Below, piece after piece: positions 37,138 to 45,471 of a DNA stretch of 64,000 bases (the stretch's first letter is position 1; each line of letters starts with the position of its first letter). The DNA lies in the NCBI RefSeq assembly GCF_011761635.1, contig NZ_JAASRN010000001.1, positions 703,846-767,845 on the forward strand, in the 5' to 3' direction. The notes under the pieces were generated by a model. The model was given only the letters and a program-made list of their open reading frames with translations, was not told where the DNA came from and did not search any database. Source of the DNA: Thermonema lapsum. GTDB lineage: Bacteria > Bacteroidota > Bacteroidia > Cytophagales > Thermonemataceae. The position numbers were made by a program, and so were the translations under genes.

Positions 37138-37788
37138 TCAAAATGCTACTCTTTCGCTCAAAGAGAGCTTCACGCCTTGCTGCAGATACAACCTGGCAGC
37201 AGGTCCCATGCAAAAGAGTAAATCCAAGATACTTAGATTTGGTACAAATTTAGCACCAAAGTTCTGCATATAAGGCTCCCAGCGGATGTTTAAAGTTGTT
37301 TTTTTCTTCGGATGCAACACGTTTCTCATGTCTATTATCTCTAAATCAGCCACTTGGGCAGCATCATAGTAGTCTGTGCTGTATGTAAAACGATTGGGAA
37401 GCTGCAAAAGTTTGAGACAAGTTGTCATAATTCTCTGCTGAAGTTGCAGCAAGGTTGTTATGGGCTCCTGCAGAATTGTCAGAATTTCCGGGGCAAAGTA
37501 TTCATAAAAAGGGGCTTTGCGATAAGCCGCCTCTATGGCACGGATATGGTCTTTTTGCCAAGCATGGCGGTTGTCTATTTCTATGGCATGCAGCGGGCGC
37601 TTCCATGGCTTGCGCACAGGCACCGACAACATCCACACGCCCTTATCGGTAAGTATCTCACAACGATTACGATAAGACTGCTTCTCATAATAGGCATGGA
37701 TGTCCAATACTACCTTTTCTGCCTGCACATAACACGCCCAAAAAGCAAGCGACGGGAAATAATGCGGTTCAATGAGTATTTTTTTCAT
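37138..37788 (-). CDS. WbqC family protein
   Basis: 216 residues, cytoplasmic. KILIEPHYFPSLAFWACYVQA at the start, YEKQSYRNRCEIL and LSVPVRKPW are WbqC-family marks. WbqC proteins occur in O-antigen and other loci and are of uncertain function; some are proposed to act in amino-sugar modification. It lies 62 bases upstream of clpC on the same strand but clpC has its own promoter. Confidence 0.9.
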   Translation of the reverse strand: MKKILIEPHYFPSLAFWACYVQAEKVVLDIHAYYEKQSYRNRCEILTDKGVWMLSVPVRKPWKRPLHAIEIDNRHAWQKDHIRAIEAAYRKAPFYEYFAPEILTILQEPITTLLQLQQRIMTTCLKLLQLPNRFTYSTDYYDAAQVADLEIIDMRNVLHPKKKTTLNIRWEPYMQNFGAKFVPNLSILDLLFCMGPAARLYLQQGVKLSLSERVAF

Positions 37789-37869
37789 AAAACGTCAGTG
37801 CTCTGATTTACAAAGACAAATTTCTTCTTTTTGAGGGTGTTCTGCAAATTTTGGTTTTTATTATTTGTA

Positions 37870-37895
37870 TTTATTCTAAATAAACATTTACTTTG
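37870..37895 (+). promoter_or_regulatory. Promoter and palindrome before the DUF4856 gene
   Basis: Perfect palindrome TTTATT-CTA-AATAAA (37870-37884), followed 3 bases later by a near -7 box TTacTTTG (37888-37895). The palindrome would sit in the -33/-7 spacer, a position for a repressor. It shares TTAT-N5-ATAA with a palindrome before the Dps gene. A Fur- or PerR-like operator is possible (inference). Confidence 0.5.
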
Positions 37896-37937
37896 CATCA
37901 CTATTTAAAACAAGTCTAAATTAAAATAAAAACATCT

Positions 37938-39056
37938 ATGAAAAAGATTCTCCTGACCGCAAGCATCGCAGTTTTAGGGCTCAGCGCATGTAAAAAAGAC
38001 GACGAAAAGGCGCCCTTGAGCATACCTTCTACTTACGAGTCGGCTAATTATGAAGCCAATACCGTTGAAGAGAAAGCCATTTTAAAAAATTTAGATGATT
38101 TGAAAGCTGCCATCAAAGCAGCTTCGGAAAGCAACCCCTTGGACGAGGCTGCCCTGAAAGCCCTCTATGAGGGAAGCAAATTGCAAAGCGCTACTTCGGC
38201 TTACTACAACACACAGGTACTGAGCTATCTGAAAGAGGTAGCTGCTGCCAGCACCGGTGGTGCCTATGACATGAAAACCGAAGGCAGAGCTGCCAACGGG
38301 AAAGGTGGTTTCTTTGGTGGACGTTTGTTTGAAGAAGGCGGCTTGGAATTGATAGAACTCATAGAAAAAGGTTTGTTTGAAGCAGCGCTCTACCATCATG
38401 CCTATGGCATCACTCAGAAAACAGAGCTTACCCCTGCCGACATCGACCGTCTGGTGGCTATCTTTGGCGCTCACCCTTCGTTCCCGAACAGCAGCGACGA
38501 AAGCAAACACCAGTACCCCGACAAATATGCTGCTAGATATGCTGCCAAGCGTGACAAAAACGATGGCAAAGGCTTTTACACCAACATTAAGAATGCTCTG
38601 TTGAAAGCGCAGGCAGCGGTAAAAGCGGGCAAAGCTTATGATGCAGAGCTGCGTGCAGCCCTAAAAGAATATCTTACCAACTGGGAAAAATCTTGTGCTG
38701 CTACCATCATCAACTACCTGTACAACGCCCAAAATAGATTGACTGCCACCTCTCCTTCCGACAACGATTTGGCAAATGCACTGCACGCCCATGCAGAAGC
38801 AGTAGGTTTCTTGCACGGATGGCGTCGCTTGCCTCAGAATGCACGCATCATTACTGACAGCCAAGTCGATGAGATTCTAAATATTTTGAAAGCTCCCGCA
38901 GAAAGTGAAGCCTCTGCTTACCTATTCGTAACTGATACTTTCAACCAAGTAGGCAAGCTGACCGAAGCCATTAACAAAATAAAAGAAATATATGGCTTCA
39001 GCAATACAGACCTGGAAGACTTCAAAAAAGACTGGGTGGTTCAACAAGGCAGATAA
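37938..39056 (+). CDS. DUF4856 lipoprotein (imelysin-related)
   Basis: 372 residues. A lipoprotein signal peptide ends at LSAC (C18), and the next residues KKDDEK suit an outer-membrane lipoprotein. The mature part is helical and repetitive, with HAHAEAVGFLHGWRRLP near the end, which resembles the imelysin GxHxxE region. DUF4856 proteins in Bacteroidota usually stand next to imelysin genes, as here, and are thought to serve metal or iron uptake. The next gene starts 115 bases on, after a long hairpin. Confidence 0.82.
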   Translation: MKKILLTASIAVLGLSACKKDDEKAPLSIPSTYESANYEANTVEEKAILKNLDDLKAAIKAASESNPLDEAALKALYEGSKLQSATSAYYNTQVLSYLKEVAAASTGGAYDMKTEGRAANGKGGFFGGRLFEEGGLELIELIEKGLFEAALYHHAYGITQKTELTPADIDRLVAIFGAHPSFPNSSDESKHQYPDKYAARYAAKRDKNDGKGFYTNIKNALLKAQAAVKAGKAYDAELRAALKEYLTNWEKSCAATIINYLYNAQNRLTATSPSDNDLANALHAHAEAVGFLHGWRRLPQNARIITDSQVDEILNILKAPAESEASAYLFVTDTFNQVGKLTEAINKIKEIYGFSNTDLEDFKKDWVVQQGR

Positions 39057-39075
39057 ATCAAGCGTTTCTTTCAGC

Positions 39076-39109
39076 CACCAAAGGCATGCTCGCAAGTATG
39101 CCTTTGGTG
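39076..39109 (+). other. 15-bp perfect hairpin between the two lipoprotein genes
   Basis: CACCAAAGGCATGCT pairs with AGTATGCCTTTGGTG around CGCA (one G-U). What follows is CATTTGGTTTTC, not a clean T run, so it may be a weak terminator or an mRNA-stabilising structure rather than a full stop. Confidence 0.7.
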
Positions 39110-39171
39110 CATTTGGTTTTCAGTATCTATATCTATTCTATGGTAAATGTTTCTCTAAACCCCGTTCACTC

Positions 39172-40287
39172 ATGAACAGACTTACTTCCCTCCTACTCCA
39201 TACCCTATCGGTCATCTATTTAATTGGTTTGACTGCCTGCGATTCCAAAAAAGAAGGTCAACCGCAAAACTTTGACCGGCGCGGATTGCTCGAAAACATA
39301 GCCAACAATCTAATAACTCCAGCTTTTGACAGCCTGTACAATGAAGCCAAGCGCCTACAGAAGGCTACCCAAAGCTTTGTAGATGCCCCTTCACTAAACA
39401 CGCTGGAAAGCTTGCAGGCGCAATGGAAGCAAACATATACGGTATGGCAGTCTGCCAACATGTATAACTTCGATTTTCTGATTGAGCCCAATACACTCGA
39501 TAAAAGTTTATTCGAGGAAATAGGCGTATTTCCAGCAGACAGCAACCTCATTGAGCAATACATCAGCCAAGGGAATTACAGCTTTGCCAACTTCCAACGA
39601 AATACTCGGGGCTTTTTGGCTATGGATTATCTGCTGTTCCGCACCGACGGCAATCAGCAAGCCATCATAGATGCATTTATAAACAACAGCAACCGCCGCC
39701 TGTATTTAAAAGCGGTTGCCGACCATTTGGTGCTGAAGATAGAAAAAACACGCGAACGCTGGAGAGAACGAAAAGCTTCTTTCATTGACAACGACGGCAC
39801 GGATGCCGGCAGCTCTCTTACTCTGCTGTTCAACGAATTCAACCTGGGCTACGAACGTATAAAAAACTTTAAGCTGGGCATTCCATTGGGGAAAAAAGCC
39901 CCAATGACTTCGCCCGCACCTATGTACGTAGAGGCATATTACAGTGGTGTATCGATTGAGATGATTCGTGCCAACATGAAAGCCATAGAAAACATTTGGC
40001 GGGGCGTAGGTGCCAACGGGCAAGACGGCTTGGGCTTTCAGGACTACCTGCTGGCTGTAGCAGGAGGCAAAGAGCTCTCCGACAACACAGAAGCTCAACT
40101 GGCAAGCATTTATCAAAAACTGGACGCACTCGACAGTCAGGCAAGACTCTCTACCCTCATCGAAACGCAATACACAACGGTTGTAGCACTACACACAGAG
40201 ATGCTCAAGCATACACGCTATTTTAAAAGCGACATGAGCTCATTGCTTGGATTGTATATCACTTATGACAGTGGCGACGGCGACTAA
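39172..40287 (+). CDS. Imelysin family (peptidase M75-like) lipoprotein
   Basis: 371 residues from ATG 39172; earlier ATGs lie inside the upstream gene. Lipobox LTAC places the lipid on C23. Imelysin helical bundle with LQAQWKQTYTVWQSANMYNF (typical N-terminal helix), NQRN TRGFLAMDYLLF and the C-terminal helices. Imelysins are iron-regulated surface proteins in Pseudomonas and others; protease activity is not established. It belongs with the DUF4856 gene and ends at a strong terminator. Confidence 0.9.
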   Translation: MNRLTSLLLHTLSVIYLIGLTACDSKKEGQPQNFDRRGLLENIANNLITPAFDSLYNEAKRLQKATQSFVDAPSLNTLESLQAQWKQTYTVWQSANMYNFDFLIEPNTLDKSLFEEIGVFPADSNLIEQYISQGNYSFANFQRNTRGFLAMDYLLFRTDGNQQAIIDAFINNSNRRLYLKAVADHLVLKIEKTRERWRERKASFIDNDGTDAGSSLTLLFNEFNLGYERIKNFKLGIPLGKKAPMTSPAPMYVEAYYSGVSIEMIRANMKAIENIWRGVGANGQDGLGFQDYLLAVAGGKELSDNTEAQLASIYQKLDALDSQARLSTLIETQYTTVVALHTEMLKHTRYFKSDMSSLLGLYITYDSGDGD

Positions 40288-40323
40288 CAGCAATCGACAG
40301 TTGTGCAGTCACCATAAGCATGC

Positions 40324-40347
40324 AGGCAACCTCCAGGTTGCCTTTTT
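40324..40347 (+). terminator. Terminator after the imelysin gene
   Basis: Stem AGGCAACC/GGTTGCCT, loop TCCA, then TTTTT. Confidence 0.9.
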
Positions 40348-40420
40348 GTTTGCCTTTTTCGAACCTGTAACTTCTTTTTTTGTTTTTATTAAAAGAGCAT
40401 ATCCACACCAAGCACATCTT

Positions 40421-41023
40421 ATGGAAAAAAATAGCTCTTTCTTAGAAAAAGTAACCCAAAGGCGCGAGCCCCTCAGTTTTATGCTGTGGTTAGGGCTTAT
40501 AGGCATTTCTATTATGTTTGTTTTTCTGAGTGCGGTCTTTTTAAAATACCGCCTTCAGATTCCGGCACTTCCTTTTGAAGTGCCCCGCTTGCTTGGCATA
40601 AGCACTTTCGTCATTGTATGCAGCAGCCTCACGCTGCAACAAGCATACAAAGCCTTTTTGCAAGATGCCTACTTTGCCTATCGTTATTTGCTGGGCACTA
40701 CCCTCATACTTTCGCTCGCTTTTGCTTTTTGCCAATGGCAAGGCTGGGAAAGCCTCTACAAACAGAACCTTGAGCTGATGCGCAGCACCCCGCTCCATAG
40801 TTTGTTTTTTGTGCTGATAGTGCTGCATTTGGCACACTTGGGCATAGGGCTACTGGCTTTGCTGTATTTCTTCGCTATCTCGCTGCTTAAGCTAAACTAC
40901 GTGGACGCCTTCATTTATGCCATGAACCCTCCCAACCGCCTTTTTCTGCGACTGCTCGTTGTTTACTGGCATTTCATAGGGGGTATATGGGTTTATCTTT
41001 ATCTGTTTTTTCAGTTTATGTAA
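40421..41023 (+). CDS. Cytochrome c oxidase subunit III-like membrane protein
   Basis: 200 residues with five membrane helices. LHLAHLGIGLLALLYF and YWHFIGGIWVYLYLFF are typical of heme-copper oxidase subunit III; the subunit does not bind haem or copper but supports oxidase assembly. It is alone: no subunit I or II genes are here, although bacterial coxC-like genes are normally in operons with them. The start at 40421 (MEKNSSFLEK) follows the terminator of the previous gene; earlier ATGs fall in that gene. It may be a spare copy or partner of an oxidase elsewhere. Confidence 0.85.
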   Translation: MEKNSSFLEKVTQRREPLSFMLWLGLIGISIMFVFLSAVFLKYRLQIPALPFEVPRLLGISTFVIVCSSLTLQQAYKAFLQDAYFAYRYLLGTTLILSLAFAFCQWQGWESLYKQNLELMRSTPLHSLFFVLIVLHLAHLGIGLLALLYFFAISLLKLNYVDAFIYAMNPPNRLFLRLLVVYWHFIGGIWVYLYLFFQFM

Positions 41024-41043
41024 AAGTGTAATCAGAAACTTTT

Positions 41044-41071
41044 ATTATCAAGGATAATTTATTATATTATG
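41044..41071 (+). promoter_or_regulatory. Promoter and palindrome before the Dps gene
   Basis: Palindrome ATTATC-AAG-GATAAT (41044-41058), with a weak -7 box TAtaTTAT beginning at 41063. Spacing from palindrome to -7 matches the DUF4856 promoter. A peroxide or iron regulator binding here would suit Dps (inference). Confidence 0.45.
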
Positions 41072-41117
41072 CAGTAAGCATACAGAACAAATGTTTCATC
41101 TAAAAACCACTAGTACT

Positions 41118-41603
41118 ATGGAAAAAATACGGGAAAACAATATCGGACTGGAAAACAAAGCTACTACAGCTGTCGTTGAAAAACTGAACACCCTGCTGGC
41201 TACTTACCAAGTGTATTATCAAAACCTACGAGGTTTCCATTGGAATATCGAAGGGGAAAACTTTTTCACCCTCCACGCTAAGTTTGAAGAGCTTTATACT
41301 GCTGCCCAGCAGATGATAGACACCATAGCAGAGCGCATCTTGACCTTGGGCGGAACTCCACTACACACTTTTGCTGATTACATGAAACATGCTGCCATCA
41401 AAGCAGCAAAAAATGTGCGTAGCGACAAAGAGTCGGTTGCTACCCTCATCGAAAACATACAGGCGATAGTGGCTCTTGAGCGTGAGGCACTGAAAGCTGC
41501 CGAAGAAACAGAAGATGAAGGTACTGTCGATATGTTGGCAGGCGACATCAAAGCCAAAGAGAAAGACTTGTGGATGCTGCGTGCTTTCTTGAAGCGCAAC
41601 TAA
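41118..41603 (+). CDS. dps: Dps-family ferritin-like protein
   Basis: 161 residues from ATG 41118 (an earlier ATG at 41091 would add nine). Four-helix ferritin-like bundle; ferroxidase residues fit NLRGFHWNIEG (His), HAKFEELYTAAQQMIDTIAERIL (Asp and Glu). Dps forms a 12-subunit shell that stores iron and protects DNA from peroxide. It lies close to the imelysin/DUF4856 genes, which fits an iron theme, and has its own terminator. Confidence 0.92.
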   Translation: MEKIRENNIGLENKATTAVVEKLNTLLATYQVYYQNLRGFHWNIEGENFFTLHAKFEELYTAAQQMIDTIAERILTLGGTPLHTFADYMKHAAIKAAKNVRSDKESVATLIENIQAIVALEREALKAAEETEDEGTVDMLAGDIKAKEKDLWMLRAFLKRN

Positions 41604-41635
41604 ATAAATACGGTTTAAGAAAAGTTCAAAAATGC

Positions 41636-41668
41636 AAAGGAAGCTCTATATATAGGGGCTTCCTTTTT
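41636..41668 (+). terminator. Terminator of dps
   Basis: AAAGGAAGC pairs with GCTTCCTTT, then TTTTT. Confidence 0.88.
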
Positions 41669-41700
41669 GGCTTGAGTGCCGCAAGGCTTGCATCCATTGC

Positions 41701-41736
41701 AAAAAAACAAAGCTACCCTTGTGTAAAGGGTAGCTT
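41701..41736 (-). terminator. Terminator of the CAU tRNA
   Basis: AAGCTACCCTT/AAAGGGTAGCTT stem; on the minus strand it is followed by TTTGTTTTTTT. Confidence 0.85.
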
Positions 41737-41743
41737 ATGACTG

Positions 41744-41817
41744 TGGACCCTGCTGGGCTCGAACCAGCGACCCCCTGATTATGAGTCAGGTGCTCTAACC
41801 AGCTGAGCTAAGGGTCC
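41744..41817 (-). tRNA. tRNA with anticodon CAU (Met or lysidine-modified Ile2)
   Basis: 74 nt. Acceptor GGACCCT/AGGGTCC, anticodon stem CCTGA/TCAGG with loop CTCATAA, T arm CGCTGGTTCGAGCCCAGCA. CCA not encoded. The CCCTTAGCTCAG start and the TCGCTGGTTC-AG-CCAGC T arm resemble the Ile2 tRNAs of other bacteria (lysidine-modified CAU) more than elongator Met. Confidence 0.9.
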
Positions 41818-41847
41818 GCATCACGCTCTTGCACGTGATTTCGAGTG

Positions 41848-41878
41848 CAATTTTACGTAATCATATTTGAACTTGCAA
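41848..41878 (-). promoter_or_regulatory. Promoter of the CAU tRNA
   Basis: On the minus strand TTGCAA, 20 bp between TTG and TA, then TAaaATTGCA (one mismatch to TAnnTTTG). Same layout as the other tRNA promoters. Confidence 0.65.
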
Positions 41879-42044
41879 CAATAGCACCAAAAAAATAATT
41901 CTCAAACCAGCTAAAACCTTGCTATTCAGTCATTATACTCAATAGCCTTCGGAAGGCTAAAAAACATTTCATCACACATATACAACGACATTAGCAAATG
42001 CACACATTGTTTTAGATATTTGCAACAACCAACGCAAAAAAGAC

Positions 42045-42689
42045 GTGCAGTTACCTCCAAATTTGCTTTTTGACTTGGGTGGCGTTATTATCAATATAGA
42101 TTTTGAGCGCACCATACGAGCTTTTACTCCACTTTTGCAGCCAGCATATCACGACCGCTTGAAAGATTGGAATGCCCTTGCCAAGCTTCCATTTTTCCAT
42201 GCATATGAATGCGGGGAAATAAACACCTCCGATTTTTACGCCGCCTTGAAACAGTACATGCGCCCCGAGGTTACAGAGGCAGCAATAGAAAAAGCATGGA
42301 TGGCTCTTTTGCTCGATATCCCTGCCGAACGTATCCGCCTGTTGCAAAAACTCAAAGCTGCCGGCTATCGTCTCATGCTACTGAGTAATACCAACCCTGC
42401 CCATATAGAATGCATAGAACAGATGCTTCAACAAGAGCACAGCACCTCATTCTACGAATTATTTCACGCCTTGTTTTTCTCTTATGAAATAGGATACACC
42501 AAACCCGATGCCCGTGCTTTCGAATATGTGCTTGAAACGAGCCGCACAAAAGCCAACGAGCTTCTTTTTATTGACGACAGTGCTGCCAACATAGAAGCGG
42601 CGGCGCAGCTGGGCATGCATACCCTTCATGTACCACAAAATCAGCTCAACACAGCCAAGTTTTCAACCTATGAGATACAGAAAACATAA
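42045..42689 (+). CDS. HAD-family phosphatase (subclass IA)
   Basis: 214 residues. Motif I is FDLGGV, where D is the nucleophile and the usual second Asp is Gly, as in YihX-like phosphatases. Motif II Ser/Thr is in LMLLSNTNPAH, motif III Lys in YTKPDAR, and motif IV acidic residues in LLFIDDSAANI. A helical cap (about 20-95) covers the site. Likely a sugar-phosphate or nucleotide phosphatase. Its stop overlaps the next gene by 20 bases. Confidence 0.92.
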   Translation: MQLPPNLLFDLGGVIINIDFERTIRAFTPLLQPAYHDRLKDWNALAKLPFFHAYECGEINTSDFYAALKQYMRPEVTEAAIEKAWMALLLDIPAERIRLLQKLKAAGYRLMLLSNTNPAHIECIEQMLQQEHSTSFYELFHALFFSYEIGYTKPDARAFEYVLETSRTKANELLFIDDSAANIEAAAQLGMHTLHVPQNQLNTAKFSTYEIQKT

Positions 42690-43860
42690 ATCCAAAGGAG
42701 GCATACACTTGCTTTTGTTTGTCATCACTTTGGTAACCACCACCTTTGCTGGTGCCGAATGGATACATGGCAAGCCTATTCTCGACTGGAGCAATGGTAG
42801 CATTTCGGACTGGGTCAACAGCCGTACTCTGAGCGACGGTTTTCACTACTCAATCCCCTTACTTTTGGCACTGAGTTTTCATGAGTTTGGGCACTACTTT
42901 ACAGCACGCTATTACCGTATCCGGGTAACGTTGCCATACTATCTTCCCTTTTGGTTTTTTGACCTGAGCAGCAGCATCGGTACTATGGGTGCCTTCATTC
43001 GTATCAAAGAACGCATGCGCAGCCGCAAGCAATTTTTTGATGTAGGCATTGCAGGTCCATTGGCAGGCTTTATTGTGGGTTTGGGCATCCTGTATTACGG
43101 CTATACCCACCTGCCCCCCCGTTCTTATGTTCTGGACATACACCCTGAATACAAAGAGATGCCAGGATACCAAATCTATGGCGACGACTACAGCAAATAT
43201 GCATACGAAGCAGACAGCACGGGCACACCCAAGCTGTTGGTGAGCCTGCAAAAACCCTTGCTTTTTTTACTTGCCGAGCGCTATTGGGTAAAAGACAGCA
43301 GCCGCATTCCTGACACGCGTGAGATGATGCATTATCCTTACCTTTTAGCCGCTTATATTGTCATGCTGTTTACCGCCCTGAATTTAATACCCATAGGGCA
43401 GTTAGACGGCGGGCATATCCTCTACGGCTTGTTGGGTCCCAAGTTATTCAACCGTACAGCTGTTGTTTTATTTTATGGTTTTTTATACTACGCAGGCTTG
43501 GGTTTGGTAAGTCCTTACACTCCATTTCCCCGCTTGTTGATACACCTGACACTTTATGTTTACTTTTTATATCTGTGCTTCTACTCTACCTCGCCTTTCC
43601 CCATGCATCGGCTTACGCTGGCACTATCGGTAGTGTTCTTGCAGTTTGCTACTCTTTGGCTTTTTCCTCAAGCCGAAGGATACAGTGGCTGGCTGGTGTT
43701 TATCTTTATCTTAGGGCGCTTTTTGGGGATTTATCATCCCACAGCGTACATGGAAGCCCCCATCGGCAGAGGGCGACAACTCTTGGGCTGGCTAAGCCTT
43801 CTGATTTTGTTGCTTTGCTTCTTGCCTGCACCTTTCAACATAGAAGTCATTGGAGAGTGA
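42670..43860 (+). CDS. Site-2 protease family (M50) membrane metalloprotease
   Basis: 396 residues from ATG 42670. Several membrane helices. The zinc site is HEFGHY in SFHEFGHYFTA, with the third ligand Asp in GQLDGGHIL near residue 260. GPLAGFIVGLG fits a glycine-rich helix around the site. The Arg/Lys-rich region between helices (RIKERMRSRKQFF) suggests a cytoplasmic face. Intramembrane proteases cut membrane-bound regulators, but the closest family (EGY/S2P-like in Bacteroidota) has unknown substrates. Overlaps HAD (20 bases) and is 4 bases before lpxK. Confidence 0.9.
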   Translation: MRYRKHKSKGGIHLLLFVITLVTTTFAGAEWIHGKPILDWSNGSISDWVNSRTLSDGFHYSIPLLLALSFHEFGHYFTARYYRIRVTLPYYLPFWFFDLSSSIGTMGAFIRIKERMRSRKQFFDVGIAGPLAGFIVGLGILYYGYTHLPPRSYVLDIHPEYKEMPGYQIYGDDYSKYAYEADSTGTPKLLVSLQKPLLFLLAERYWVKDSSRIPDTREMMHYPYLLAAYIVMLFTALNLIPIGQLDGGHILYGLLGPKLFNRTAVVLFYGFLYYAGLGLVSPYTPFPRLLIHLTLYVYFLYLCFYSTSPFPMHRLTLALSVVFLQFATLWLFPQAEGYSGWLVFIFILGRFLGIYHPTAYMEAPIGRGRQLLGWLSLLILLLCFLPAPFNIEVIGE

Positions 43861-43864
43861 TAAG

Positions 43865-44923
43865 ATGAAAAATCTTTTCATATACTGCTTGCGCCGGAGC
43901 ATAGGCTGGCTTTTCGTGCCATTTTATGCTTTGGCAGTGCGGGTACGGCACCTGCTGTATGATTGGGGCATATTCAAAAGCGAGCGGGCAGACCGTCCCA
44001 CCCTCTGCATTGGCAACCTAACAGTGGGGGGTACAGGCAAAACACCTCATACCGAGTTCTTTATAAAAAGCCTAAGCCAATGGTACCGCGTGGGGGTAGT
44101 AAGCCGTGGCTATAAACGCCAAAGCCGTGGCGTGGTAGTAGCCGATGCAAACACGCGTGCAGAAGACATAGGCGATGAGCCTTATCAAATATGGATGAAA
44201 TACAAAGAAAAAATAAGCGGTTTAAGCGTAGGCAGCCGACGCATAGAAGCCATCCGGGCGCTGCTTGTCCAACACCCAGATACGGAAATAGTCATCCTTG
44301 ATGATGCCTTTCAACATCGTGCCTTAGAAGCCACTGCTTATGTACTTTTATGCGATTATTACCGCCCATTTTACAGGGATTTCATGCTTCCTGCCGGTGA
44401 TTTGCGAGACCTGCGCAGCAGAGCCCGGCAAGCAGACATTGTCATAGTCAGCAAGTGCCCGGCAGACATTTCTGAAAGAGAGCAAAGAGAAATAGAAAAG
44501 CAAATAAGACGTTATACGGGGGACAAACCAGTATTTTTTTCTACTTATGCTTATGGCAGCGTCAAAGCTGTATGGCAGGGAAGCCCGCCCTGTAAAAGCG
44601 AGGTGGTGCTTCTATCGGGTATTGCCACCCCCTCGCTCTTTGAAAAGGCAGCAGCGTCATGCGGGTTTAAGATAAAAGAGCACCTTGCCTTTGCCGACCA
44701 CCACAACTACAATGACCATACGCTGCAAAGTGTATTGCGCAGCTTACAGAAACACCAAGGCGCCTCTTTACTTACGACAGAAAAAGACTTTGCCAAAATT
44801 AAAAACATGCCCCTCTGGCAAAAGCAATTAAAAGACAGCGGCTGCTACTACCTGCCTCTACAAGTAAAATGGCTTGGTGCATCCCCCATTCAGCCGGTGC
44901 TGCAGCTACTCCAACCGGCGTAA
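43865..44923 (+). CDS. lpxK: Tetraacyldisaccharide 4'-kinase
   Basis: 352 residues from ATG 43865 (43850 possible). It phosphorylates the lipid A precursor at the 4' position. N-terminal basic/hydrophobic region for membrane contact, then Walker A NLTVGGTGKTPHTEFF, YKRQSRG, and DDAFQHRAL (a conserved block). It is the last gene of a three-gene overlapping set (HAD, S2P, lpxK). Its end overlaps the convergent XRE regulator by 18 bases. Confidence 0.96.
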   Translation: MKNLFIYCLRRSIGWLFVPFYALAVRVRHLLYDWGIFKSERADRPTLCIGNLTVGGTGKTPHTEFFIKSLSQWYRVGVVSRGYKRQSRGVVVADANTRAEDIGDEPYQIWMKYKEKISGLSVGSRRIEAIRALLVQHPDTEIVILDDAFQHRALEATAYVLLCDYYRPFYRDFMLPAGDLRDLRSRARQADIVIVSKCPADISEREQREIEKQIRRYTGDKPVFFSTYAYGSVKAVWQGSPPCKSEVVLLSGIATPSLFEKAAASCGFKIKEHLAFADHHNYNDHTLQSVLRSLQKHQGASLLTTEKDFAKIKNMPLWQKQLKDSGCYYLPLQVKWLGASPIQPVLQLLQPA

Positions 44924-45235
44924 TTTTTCTTCCAATCGGCGATTTTCTTGCTCCAAGCGCTCTATTTGCCGACGATACTCTCCTATCTGTCTTTGTATTT
45001 CATCAGACAAAAACGAAGCGTGCGGCTCACCACTAAGGTCACAATCTACCAAATGTGCCCAATACACCCCAAAAAGTTCACCCAAGCGCATAAGGATTGC
45101 CAGATTAGGCTCGGTAACGCCTTTTTCGTAGTTGCCGATGATGCTTTTTTTCTTTCCAATTCTATTGGCAAGGTCTTCTTGCGTCCAACCTTTTCTTTTT
45201 CTTAAAAATCGAATGTTTTTACCTAAATAAAGCAT
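44906..45235 (-). CDS. XRE-family HTH regulator with coiled-coil tail
   Basis: 109 residues from ATG 45235 (upstream ATG at 45271 is 36 bases earlier). Helix-turn-helix in IRFLRKRKGWTQEDLANRIGKKKSIIGNYEKGVTEPNLAILMRLGELF, the standard XRE pattern. The last third (EIQRQIGEYRRQIERLEQENRR to end) is a strong coiled coil for dimerisation. It lies divergent to the HTH-kinase gene, 236 bases away, suggesting it may regulate that gene or itself (inference). Confidence 0.9.
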   Translation of the reverse strand: MLYLGKNIRFLRKRKGWTQEDLANRIGKKKSIIGNYEKGVTEPNLAILMRLGELFGVYWAHLVDCDLSGEPHASFLSDEIQRQIGEYRRQIERLEQENRRLEEKLRRLE

Positions 45236-45471
45236 ATCTCTTTTCCAGTTTAATAGTGATGTCAGTCTCAAAAACTGCCAGTCGGTTTCAAAAGGTTGTT
45301 TTTTTCTTTATTTTCCAATAAATTTGGACGATTATTACAACTTTAATATTCAATAACAGGACACATAGGCACGATGCATATTTTAAAACCCATTTAGTAT
45401 GCAAATGTAAAAATATTTATCAATTAAAAATAGTGCTTAAAAGTGCCATTACATCATAACCCATCTATTCT

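Noticed and set aside
45274-45288. Near-palindrome AACTGCCAGTCGGTT between the XRE and HTH-kinase genes
   Set aside because: Too many mismatches to claim an operator.
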